Positions 1 through 7,137 of a stretch of 8,527 nt of DNA are shown here, in pieces. The position numbers and the translations under genes are program-made. Positions within the stretch are counted from its first letter, which is position 1, and every line of letters begins with the position of its first letter. This stretch comes from Candidatus Ruminimicrobiellum caprinum (lineage in GTDB: Bacteria; Elusimicrobiota; Endomicrobiia; Endomicrobiales; Endomicrobiaceae): contig JAFPUA010000037.1 in assembly GCA_017413305.1 (NCBI GenBank), positions 1 through 8,527 on the forward strand, given 5' to 3'. Below the pieces are notes generated by a model. That model saw only the letters and a program-made list of their open reading frames with translations, ran no database searches and was not told where the DNA came from.

Positions 1-256
1 AAAACTTGGCAATATTCATAATAGATTTAACATACCATTTTCTTGCAATTATAGGATTAATCGTAAAACATAAATTTTCCGGAACAAATGCCCATATCAA
101 GACTGCATCTATAAAAGAATTATGGTTTGCAATAAACAAAACATTACCTTTTAAATCTTTTATATTTTCCAGACCGTTGACTTGAATACTGAAAAATAAT
201 TTCAGCAAAGGTGCAACAACTCTTTTATTGAATAACAATTTAATTATAAATTTCAT
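1..256 (-). CDS. PlsC-type (Aas-like) lysophospholipid acyltransferase, N-terminal part; cut by window edge
   Basis: Only the first 85 codons are inside the window; the frame is open to base 1. The protein begins MKFIIKLLFNKRVV and reaches the acyltransferase signature NHNSFID (NHx4D; His is the catalytic base and Asp its partner in PlsC/LPLAT enzymes) at about residues 47-53. The following INPIIARKWYVKSIMNIAKF resembles the same stretch of the upstream fusion protein (INTDVTKKFWVKPFLRMINF), so the two are probably paralogues. This copy starts directly with the acyltransferase and carries no transporter domain in front. Its ATG overlaps the upstream TGA as ATGA, and an AAAGGA ribosome-binding site lies 9 nt before it, so it is almost certainly co-transcribed and coupled. 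Whether an AMP-ligase domain follows, as in Aas, cannot be seen. A simple 1-acylglycerol-phosphate acyltransferase is the alternative. Confidence 0.82.
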   Translation of the reverse strand, partial: MKFIIKLLFNKRVVAPLLKLFFSIQVNGLENIKDLKGNVLFIANHNSFIDAVLIWAFVPENLCFTINPIIARKWYVKSIMNIAKF

Positions 257-3200
257 TTATTTAATTCCTTTAAAATATCATGAAGTTTTACATAGTCCGG
301 AGCTCCGGTTCCCGTTATGGGAAGTTTTTCCATAACAAAAACTTTATCCGGCAAAACAAAATCTTCTATATTTTGGTTCTGAGCAGCACTGTTCAGTTCC
401 CCTAAATCTGCGTCTTGTTTAGTAGTAAACAAGATTATCTCTTTTTTATTATTTTTAACCGTAGTTATTAATGCATGCTTTGTATCTTGCCAAATATTTG
501 ATATTTTAAATTCCAGTTCCGTCAGAGATATCGTTTCTCCGTTAATTTTAGTAAATCTCTTAGATTTTCCTTTCATCGAAATAAACCCTTCTCTGTCTAT
601 CTCGACAATATCGCCGGTATCAAACCAATTCTTATCATTTTCGGTGGATTTCAATTGTTCGTTCTCTATATAGAAATTTGAAACATTCGGACCTTTAACC
701 CACAAATGACTTGCCCCTATAAAAGCTGATGTCGCTTCCAATCTGCATTCTACGGATGGCAAATATCTGCCCACAGTATATTGTTTAAAGTACATCGGTG
801 TATTTATTGATATTGTTGATGCAGTTTCAGTAGTTCCGTAAGCTTCAAAAATTCTCTTACCGAAATTTTCTTCCCATATTTTTACTGTTTCTTCTTTCAG
901 TTTTTCTATTCCGGAAATGACATATCTTATAGAATAAAAATCGTAAGGATGAGCATTTCTTGCATAGCCGTTAAGGAAAGTATCCGTTCCTAAAAGGACT
1001 GTAGCATCCGTATCGTAAACAAGTTCCGAAACCATTTTATAATGCAACGGAGAATGATAAACAAAAACTTTTATTCCTCTTAATATCGGCAACAAAACTC
1101 CGGCAACAAAACCCAGCGATGAAAACATCGGCATAGCATTAAAGAAAACATCAAGAATACCGAAATCCATCACTGCCGAAAGTTGAGCTCGCGACGCTTG
1201 TATGTTTCTGTGTGACAAAACTACGGCTTTGCTGTTACCCTTGAAAGCGGCTGTAAACATAACAACTGCCGGCGAGTTTGCATCAAAATTATTGCATATA
1301 TTTTTATAATAAGTTTTTGGAAATTTTGAAACGAAATAAGCCGAAATTTTATTAAATATCGTTAAACTTTTTTGTATATCTTCACCATAAATTATTTTTG
1401 TTCCGTTTTTTTCAAGAGCCTTTATCAATTCGTCAAGTTTATATGTTTCTACAAAAAATCTGGTTGTATAAATTGTTTTTATTCCGACATTTTTTACATT
1501 ATATAAAATATTATCTACACTTTCAGTATAGTTTAAAATTGCCGGTATTCTATCTATTGCCGACAACGCGAAAAACATCTCTATTGCAGATTTCGTGTTA
1601 TTGGACAAAATTCCAACATATTCTTTGGCACTGGTCTGTTTCCTTATCTTTCCGGAAATAGCAAAAATTTCTTTTATAAAATTGCCAAGCGTTACAGGAT
1701 CTCTATCGATATCTTCTAAAATATCTTTCCCTTTTCCCACAAGAGAAACGGAATCAAGAAGCGATTCAAATATTGTTTTGTCGGAAAAATTTCCGGCAAA
1801 TTTCATTTCGCACATAATGTCGTAAAGTTTCGACATTGCGATATTTCTTCTTCTGGCGTCGGACAAAGACTGATTTACATCCAGCTTCCTTGGAGGTAAT
1901 ACCGTAAGTTTTATTTTTCTTTGATGTCTGGTTCTTGTTTTTGAGCCGTAATAAGAGAAATCGGAATATTGTGTACCTTCTATACATATAGGTAAAATAT
2001 CGGCATTACTCTTATCGGCGATAACTGCAGGACCGGGATATACTTTCATTAGTCCGCCGGTAGTGGTAATTCTCCCTTCCGGGAATATTACTATCATATG
2101 CCCTTTCTTAATTTCGTCTATTATGGATTTAACAACCATTACATTTGTGTTGTCTACCGGAAAGAAATTTATCATTCTTAAGAAAGGTTTTACCCAGAAC
2201 TTTTTAGTTACATCCGTATTTATTGCAAAAGAAAGTTTCTCGCCGAAAGTAACCGAAAGAACTATACCATCGATAAGTGATGTGTGGTTTGCAATAATCA
2301 ATGTGCCACCTTTACACTTTTCGAAATTTTCCATACCTTCAACTTCAACGGTATAGAAAATTTCCATAAACCTTTTTGTAATTATTCTTAAAAGATGTGC
2401 CGGCAGAACATAACAGATATATAGCGCACCTATAACATTAAATATAGCTATCAAAGTTAATATTACCGGGAATGACAAACCGAGTTTAACAAACAACCAG
2501 CATACAAAAGCACCGGCAGCCATAAACAAAACATTGATTACATTGTTTATACCAAAAACTCTTCCTCTTATTTTTCTGTTTGCAAGTACTTGAAGAACTG
2601 TCATTAAAGGAACAATATACAAACCCGAAAAGAACGAAAATGCGACAACATCAATAATTATTCTAACACCGGTAAACGTAGAAAGGAACGACGCCAACGA
2701 AATGTTGGTTGATATAGCAGTATGTATGTCGTCGGCACTGAAAGATAAGTCAACAATAAATACCGTCATGAGAAGAACCGATATAGGAACATACTTTATT
2801 GAAATTTCTTTTTTTAGCAGGAAATATGCAGCTATCGTTCCAAAAAATACACCGGACGACAAAAGTGCTGCTAAAAAGATGTATAAGTTTTGTTCACCTT
2901 TTAATATAACCTCTGCAAGGTTAGGTATCTGACTGACAAGAACTACGCCTATAAACCAAAACCACGATATTCCCAATATGCAGGAATAAACATCTTTTGA
3001 CATATTAAAAAACGACATATTTTTAAATGTCGTCTTAATAAAATTTTTGGATATATCAAATTTCTGTGTATTTGTTTTAAGTGCAGGAATAAAAAGTGAA
3101 GCGACCAACCCTAAAACTGCTATCGTTAAATATGTAAGAAACAACCATTTTTTATCTACTGAATAAACAAGGAACCCGAAAATTATTCCGAGCAATGCTG

Positions 3201-3666
3201 CGAAATAGTTACCGGCTTGAACAAAGCTGTTACCGGCAACCAACTCGTCATGTTCCAAAAGTTCCGGTATAGCTGCATACTTTGCCGTATTAAAAAGTGC
3301 AGCTACTGTTCCTTGAAGAAACAACGCTATAAGCAGTATCCAAACATTGTGCAACAAAAAACCGGTAATAGCAAAAAAGGCTAATAGCAGCTGAGCCAGT
3401 TTTGACACTTTTATTATTGTATCTTTCCTATATTTATCTGTTATTTCGCCGGAAACAGCAGAAAATAAAAGCGCCGGTAAAACAAATACCGCCACTAAAG
3501 AAGTTACTAAAAAATATTTTGTACCATCGGCAAACATACCTACACTTAACATTATATATGTTGCAAGTGCTATTCTAAAAAAATTGTCGTTAAAAATTCC
3601 TAAAAACTGTGAAACATAAAAAGAAAAAAACGCTTTGTTAAAAAATACTTTTGTTATTTTATTCAT
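253..3666 (-). CDS. aas: LplT-PlsC-Aas fusion: MFS lysophospholipid transporter / acyltransferase / acyl-ACP synthetase-like domain
   Basis: 1137 residues in three parts. Residues about 11-420 form a 12-helix MFS transporter of the LplT type (N-terminal SQFLGIFNDNFF; cytoplasmic loop SGEITDKYRKD at 72-82). Residues about 430-620 are a PlsC acyltransferase with NHTSLID (460-466) and FPEGRITTTG (528-537), which matches E. coli Aas rather than the common FPEGTRS. Residues about 630-1137 follow E. coli Aas from memory nearly without gaps (YxSPLHY near 870, HPYDFY 906-911, YGTTET 943-948, WFDTGDI 1014-1020). Known role of the family: LplT flips lysophosphatidylethanolamine inward and Aas re-acylates it at the inner membrane. 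Oddly, the ligase domain lacks hallmark residues: the P-loop TSGSEGxPKG is TAAFKGNSKA (805-814), the A4 His is Ser849, and the A10 Lys is Ala1122, so adenylation activity is doubtful. The start is supported by the fit to the LplT N-terminus, although no Shine-Dalgarno is visible. The gene has its own promoter and is coupled to the following acyltransferase gene. Confidence 0.92.
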   Translation of the reverse strand: MNKITKVFFNKAFFSFYVSQFLGIFNDNFFRIALATYIMLSVGMFADGTKYFLVTSLVAVFVLPALLFSAVSGEITDKYRKDTIIKVSKLAQLLLAFFAITGFLLHNVWILLIALFLQGTVAALFNTAKYAAIPELLEHDELVAGNSFVQAGNYFAALLGIIFGFLVYSVDKKWLFLTYLTIAVLGLVASLFIPALKTNTQKFDISKNFIKTTFKNMSFFNMSKDVYSCILGISWFWFIGVVLVSQIPNLAEVILKGEQNLYIFLAALLSSGVFFGTIAAYFLLKKEISIKYVPISVLLMTVFIVDLSFSADDIHTAISTNISLASFLSTFTGVRIIIDVVAFSFFSGLYIVPLMTVLQVLANRKIRGRVFGINNVINVLFMAAGAFVCWLFVKLGLSFPVILTLIAIFNVIGALYICYVLPAHLLRIITKRFMEIFYTVEVEGMENFEKCKGGTLIIANHTSLIDGIVLSVTFGEKLSFAINTDVTKKFWVKPFLRMINFFPVDNTNVMVVKSIIDEIKKGHMIVIFPEGRITTTGGLMKVYPGPAVIADKSNADILPICIEGTQYSDFSYYGSKTRTRHQRKIKLTVLPPRKLDVNQSLSDARRRNIAMSKLYDIMCEMKFAGNFSDKTIFESLLDSVSLVGKGKDILEDIDRDPVTLGNFIKEIFAISGKIRKQTSAKEYVGILSNNTKSAIEMFFALSAIDRIPAILNYTESVDNILYNVKNVGIKTIYTTRFFVETYKLDELIKALEKNGTKIIYGEDIQKSLTIFNKISAYFVSKFPKTYYKNICNNFDANSPAVVMFTAAFKGNSKAVVLSHRNIQASRAQLSAVMDFGILDVFFNAMPMFSSLGFVAGVLLPILRGIKVFVYHSPLHYKMVSELVYDTDATVLLGTDTFLNGYARNAHPYDFYSIRYVISGIEKLKEETVKIWEENFGKRIFEAYGTTETASTISINTPMYFKQYTVGRYLPSVECRLEATSAFIGASHLWVKGPNVSNFYIENEQLKSTENDKNWFDTGDIVEIDREGFISMKGKSKRFTKINGETISLTELEFKISNIWQDTKHALITTVKNNKKEIILFTTKQDADLGELNSAAQNQNIEDFVLPDKVFVMEKLPITGTGAPDYVKLHDILKELNK
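266..271 (-). promoter_or_regulatory. Ribosome-binding site of the truncated acyltransferase gene
   Basis: On the minus strand this reads AAAGGA, 9 nt before the ATG at 256. It lies within the last codons of the preceding gene. Together with the ATGA stop/start overlap it fixes the start of the downstream gene and suggests translational coupling. Confidence 0.7.
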
Positions 3667-3720
3667 AATTTTAGATATTTAGGTACAAATTTAGATTTTA
3701 CTCCAAAAACACTGCCTTAT

Positions 3721-3749
3721 ATTCTAACAAAATACAATAAAACTGTCAA
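3721..3749 (-). promoter_or_regulatory. Sigma-70-type promoter for the aas-like gene
   Basis: On the minus strand: -35 TTGACA (3749-3744, perfect), a 17-nt spacer, and -10 TAGAAT (3726-3721, 5 of 6). The predicted start is near 3714, giving a leader of about 48 nt before the ATG at 3666. The -35 box begins only 5 nt after the ruvB stop codon. In such AT-rich DNA chance -10 boxes are common, but a perfect -35 at optimal spacing in an intergenic gap is good evidence. No hairpin terminator is visible between ruvB and this promoter, so read-through from the upstream unit is possible. Confidence 0.75.
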
Positions 3750-3754
3750 AAATT

Positions 3755-4834
3755 TTAAAACAACTCCGTCTGAGAATCATCCTTCTGCTGTAAAAGCTTT
3801 TTAGGAACTTGATACCCTAAATGTTTGTAAGCTAACTCGGTAACTACCCTTCCGCGCGGAGTTCTTGCGATAAAGCCCAACTGTATTAAATACGGTTCAC
3901 AAACATCAGCTATTGTATCGGCATCCTCAGAAACAGACACAGCCATAGTATCCAACCCAACTGGACCTCCGGAAAACTTTTCTATCATTGCAGTCAGCAA
4001 GCGTCTGTCCATTTTATCAAGACCGATATCATCTATTTCTAAAGCATCCAAACCTTCTTTAGCTATCTGCTTGTTAATTATTCCGCCGGTTTTGACTTCA
4101 GCAAAATCTCTTACTCTTTTCAATAGTCGGTTAACTATTCTCGGCGTGCCTCTGGAACGCTTAGCTATTTCCAAAGCACCTTCTTCATCCGTCTGTACAT
4201 TAATTATAGAAGAAGACCTTTTAACTATCTGAACTAACTCTTCTGTAGTATAATAATTTAAATGTTCTATAATGCCGAACCTATCTCTTAACGGGCTTGA
4301 AAGCATACCGGCTCTTGTTGTTGCTCCAATCAATGTAAATTTCGGAACGGGAAGTTTTATTGTTTTGGCTGAAGGGCCTTGTCCGATAATGATATCCAGC
4401 TCAAAATCTTCCATTGCAGGATACAAAGCTTCTTCAACTAAATGATTCATTCTGTGAATTTCATCTATAAAGAAAACATCACCTTCCGAAAGGTTAGTTA
4501 ATATTGCAGCTAAGTCCCCTACGCGTTCAAGAACCGGACCGGAAGTAGTACGAAGATTCCCGCCCATTTCTTTGGCAATAATATGTGCAAGTGTTGTTTT
4601 GCCAAGTCCCGGAGGAGCATAAAACAAACAATGGTCTAAAGGTTCGTTCCTTTTTTTGGACGCTTCAATAAAAACCTTCAGATTATTTTTAAGTTTCTGT
4701 TGACCGATAAATTCGTCAAGATACTTCGGTCTTAAAGAATTTTCTAATTTTTCTTCCGGAGAAAGTTCTTCGGCTTGAATAATTCTTTGCTCTTGTTCAT
4801 TTATTGAGTTGATATCATTTATTTTTTTAAACAT
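3755..4834 (-). CDS. ruvB: Holliday junction branch migration ATPase RuvB
   Basis: 359 residues (E. coli RuvB has 336). RuvB is the hexameric AAA+ motor that, with RuvA, drives branch migration of Holliday junctions in recombinational repair. Visible motifs: Walker A PPGLGKTT (74-81), Walker B FIDEIHR (122-128), the RuvB segment RTTSGPVLERVGDLAA (95-110), sensor 1 IGATTRAG (169-176), arginine-finger region PLRDRFG (181-187), sensor 2 RGTPRIVNRL (228-237), and the C-terminal winged helix with GGPVGLD (289-295) and RTPRGRV (324-330). All catalytic motifs look intact. The extra length is about eight N-terminal residues and a C-terminal tail rich in K, Q and D. The ATG lies 4 nt after the ruvA stop; no clear Shine-Dalgarno precedes it, so translation may depend on coupling to ruvA. 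Identity is firm. Confidence 0.98.
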   Translation of the reverse strand: MFKKINDINSINEQEQRIIQAEELSPEEKLENSLRPKYLDEFIGQQKLKNNLKVFIEASKKRNEPLDHCLFYAPPGLGKTTLAHIIAKEMGGNLRTTSGPVLERVGDLAAILTNLSEGDVFFIDEIHRMNHLVEEALYPAMEDFELDIIIGQGPSAKTIKLPVPKFTLIGATTRAGMLSSPLRDRFGIIEHLNYYTTEELVQIVKRSSSIINVQTDEEGALEIAKRSRGTPRIVNRLLKRVRDFAEVKTGGIINKQIAKEGLDALEIDDIGLDKMDRRLLTAMIEKFSGGPVGLDTMAVSVSEDADTIADVCEPYLIQLGFIARTPRGRVVTELAYKHLGYQVPKKLLQQKDDSQTELF

Positions 4835-4838
4835 AATT

Positions 4839-5444
4839 TTATAAAATTTTTAAGGCTTCCGTAATTATTTGTTCTACGGATAAGTCTCTGTTATCGCTTG
4901 TTATTTTATTTACCGCTTCGCGTGCATCAATTTCTTTATATCCTAAAGAAATAAGTGCAGCAACTGCTTCCGAAGAAGATGAGCCTGCATCAATGCTGCT
5001 CCATTTAGCAGAATCTTTAACCGCAACATTAGCTATTTTATCTTTCAATGCTGCTACCAGCTTTTCTGCAGTTTTTTTGGTAAACCCAAAAATTCCGGAA
5101 ATCATTGAAACATCTCTTTTTATTACAGCGGCCTTAAAATCTGCAAAAGATTTGGAAATTTTCTCTAAATATTCCATAGCTTTTTTTGCACCTGTAGAAG
5201 GAACTTCATCTTTTAACAAGATAAACATATCCCTTTCTTCCCTGGATAAAAAACCATAATACGAAATTACTCCGCCGTATATACCTGCAGACTCCATAAT
5301 ATACAGTTTTGCCTGTTTGCCTTCGGAAGGCAACTTATTGAAAGTATCTGCAGTTATGGATATGGAATACCCTATTCCTGCCGTTTCAATAACAGCAGTA
5401 TTTAATGTTTTATAAGCTAATGTTCCGCTAAAAAAATCAATCAT
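4839..5444 (-). CDS. ruvA: Holliday junction branch migration protein RuvA (divergent)
   Basis: 201 residues, close to the 203 of E. coli RuvA. RuvA tetramers hold the four-way junction and load RuvB. Domain I, an OB fold, covers about 1-65 (MIDFFSGTLA, AGIGYSI, ending YYGF). Domain II, the helix-hairpin-helix region, covers about 66-140. Domain III, the RuvB-binding three-helix bundle, covers about 157-201 (SEAVAALISLGYKEIDAREAV). Both hairpin loops depart from the usual pattern: GVGPK is STGAK (83-87) and PGIGKK is FGFTKK (119-124), each keeping one of two glycines. The acidic-pin pair of E. coli (Glu55, Asp56) aligns with Gly57-Gly58. The ATG overlaps the rpsA stop by one base (TAATG), with an AGAGGA ribosome-binding site at 5453-5448. 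The ruvB neighbour confirms the identity. No ruvC is present in the cluster. Confidence 0.95.
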   Translation of the reverse strand: MIDFFSGTLAYKTLNTAVIETAGIGYSISITADTFNKLPSEGKQAKLYIMESAGIYGGVISYYGFLSREERDMFILLKDEVPSTGAKKAMEYLEKISKSFADFKAAVIKRDVSMISGIFGFTKKTAEKLVAALKDKIANVAVKDSAKWSSIDAGSSSSEAVAALISLGYKEIDAREAVNKITSDNRDLSVEQIITEALKIL

Positions 5445-7111
5445 TATTCCTCTTGCAAAATATCGCCCAAAGTAGGTTTATCGTCATTGTTTGAGAACTG
5501 TTTTATCAATTCTTTTTCTTGAGCCTGTTCCAACTTTCTTATTGAAGCTTCAAGTTTTCTTTCTCTTGTATCAGCCTTTATAAGTTTTGCCTCTATTTCT
5601 TCGCCTTCTTTAGGAAGTTCTTGTGCTCTGTTTTCAAAAGAAAGTTCAGTTTTCTTTATCAATACTTCAATATTAGGTTCAACTTCAATAAAGAAACCAA
5701 ACTCCGTAACTCTTGTTACTTTACCTTTTACGGTTTTACCAACTTTATATTTTTTGTAAGGATCTTCCGTTAAATGTTTTACCGACAAAGATATCTTTTC
5801 GTTTTGTGTATTTACTGCCAAAACTACAGCCTCAATTTCCTGTCCTTTTTTTACTACTTCATCAGGATGTTTAACATTTTTAAACCAAGAAAATTCACTG
5901 ATATGAATAAGTCCTTCAATTCCTTCGGAAAGTTCAACAAATGCGCCGAACGGTGTCGTATTTTTTACAACACCTTTTACTTTTGTTCCCGGAGCATAAT
6001 GGCGTGCAGCTTCTTCCCAAGGGTTAGGAGTCATCTGTTTTACGGAAAGAGAAATTTTCTTATTATCTTTATCGCAATTAATAATTTTAACTTCTATTTC
6101 GTTACCCGCTTTAACTTCTTTCTTGAATAAATGCTCCGCATCGTTCCAAGCATATTCACTTACCGGCAACAAACCCTCAACGCCTTTTTCCAATTCCACG
6201 AATGCGCCAAACGGCATAACTGAAGTTACATGACCTTTTATAATCATACCTGAAACATATTTTTCACTTGCACTGTCCCAAGGATTAACAGCAAGCTGTT
6301 TCATGCTTAAAGAAATTTTTTCATTCTCTTTATCTATTTTTGAAATCTGTACTCTGACAATCTGGCCGACATGAAGAATATCTTCAACTTTTTTTACTTT
6401 GTACCAAGCAAGCTCGCCTATATGCAAGAAACCGTCAACACCGCCTAAATCTACAAATGCTGCCGACTGTATAATTTTCTTTACCGTACCATCTACTATT
6501 TGGCCTTCAGCAAGAGTTTCGAACATTTGGGCTTTTTTTGCTGCTTTTTCATCTTCCAATATTTTTCTTCTTGAAAGAGTAATTTTTTTGTCGTATCTGT
6601 TAAATTCCGTAATTAAAAAGTCATAAGTTTTGCCGATATATTTATCGGTTTCTTTTACGAAAACAGTATCCAATTGAGAAATATGCAAAAATGCATTTAC
6701 ACCGACATTTACCAAGAAACCGCCCTTAACGGTTTTTACTATTGTTCCTTTAACTTTTGCATTATTTTTAAATTCTTCTTCCAGTTTATCCCAAGCTTCT
6801 TTTTCAAGTATTTCTCTATAGGAAAGCTGCACTATGGAACGACCTGCATTTTTAATGAAAACTTTTATATTTGCACCTACTTTCAGTTCTTGTGGTACTT
6901 CATAATTGTCAAATTCGGATTTCGATATCATACCTTCTGATTTCATACCTAAATCAACCATAAATCCGTCGTCAGTTTCTGCAACAATTACTGCATCGAC
7001 AATCTGCCCGTTTCTTAATGGCGACTGAATATCGTCACCAAGCAAATCTGCCATTGAAATGCTTTCATCATCTTCAAACTTCGTCAAATTATCTTGATTG
7101 TTTTCTACCAT
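5444..7111 (-). CDS. rpsA: 30S ribosomal protein S1, six S1 domains
   Basis: 555 residues, about the length of E. coli S1 (557). S1 binds mRNA on the 30S subunit and helps it reach the decoding channel, mainly for messages with weak Shine-Dalgarno sites. Six S1 (OB-fold) repeats can be read at roughly 33-98, 117-183, 202-271, 287-358, 374-445 and 458-526. Repeats 3-5 carry the classic patterns (DGFLHIGEL, PFGAFVEL, GLIHISE, KISLSVKQ) and are joined by NPWD/NPWE linkers. Repeats 1, 2 and 6 are more divergent, as is usual for ribosome-docking and terminal repeats. The start has a GGGAG ribosome-binding site 7 nt upstream. The gene lies 26 nt after ispH and overlaps ruvA by one base, so it appears to be the middle of an operon. 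A six-domain protein of this length argues against a smaller S1-like regulator such as YugI or Tex. Confidence 0.96.
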   Translation of the reverse strand: MVENNQDNLTKFEDDESISMADLLGDDIQSPLRNGQIVDAVIVAETDDGFMVDLGMKSEGMISKSEFDNYEVPQELKVGANIKVFIKNAGRSIVQLSYREILEKEAWDKLEEEFKNNAKVKGTIVKTVKGGFLVNVGVNAFLHISQLDTVFVKETDKYIGKTYDFLITEFNRYDKKITLSRRKILEDEKAAKKAQMFETLAEGQIVDGTVKKIIQSAAFVDLGGVDGFLHIGELAWYKVKKVEDILHVGQIVRVQISKIDKENEKISLSMKQLAVNPWDSASEKYVSGMIIKGHVTSVMPFGAFVELEKGVEGLLPVSEYAWNDAEHLFKKEVKAGNEIEVKIINCDKDNKKISLSVKQMTPNPWEEAARHYAPGTKVKGVVKNTTPFGAFVELSEGIEGLIHISEFSWFKNVKHPDEVVKKGQEIEAVVLAVNTQNEKISLSVKHLTEDPYKKYKVGKTVKGKVTRVTEFGFFIEVEPNIEVLIKKTELSFENRAQELPKEGEEIEAKLIKADTRERKLEASIRKLEQAQEKELIKQFSNNDDKPTLGDILQEE

Positions 7112-7118
7112 TTTACTT

Positions 7119-7123
7119 CTCCC
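7119..7123 (-). promoter_or_regulatory. Ribosome-binding site of rpsA
   Basis: The minus strand reads GGGAG, 7 nt before the rpsA ATG at 7111. It is among the best Shine-Dalgarno matches in the window and sits in the 26-nt gap after ispH, next to a short tandem repeat of CCCGTTA (7121-7134, read on the plus strand). Confidence 0.75.
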
Positions 7124-7137
7124 GTTACCCGTTATAT

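Noticed and set aside
1398..2932. Plus-strand open frames opposite the fusion gene
   Set aside because: They are short, have no recognisable domain, and lie antisense to well-supported coding sequence.
3667..3691. Possible five-codon leader peptide (TTG start after GGAG) in the aas leader
   Set aside because: The non-ATG start and tiny length make it indistinguishable from chance, and no attenuator-like hairpin follows.
5774..6940. Plus-strand open frames opposite rpsA
   Set aside because: Composition is rich in Phe, Cys and Tyr, as expected for the reverse of AT-rich coding DNA, with no homology pattern; rpsA explains the region.
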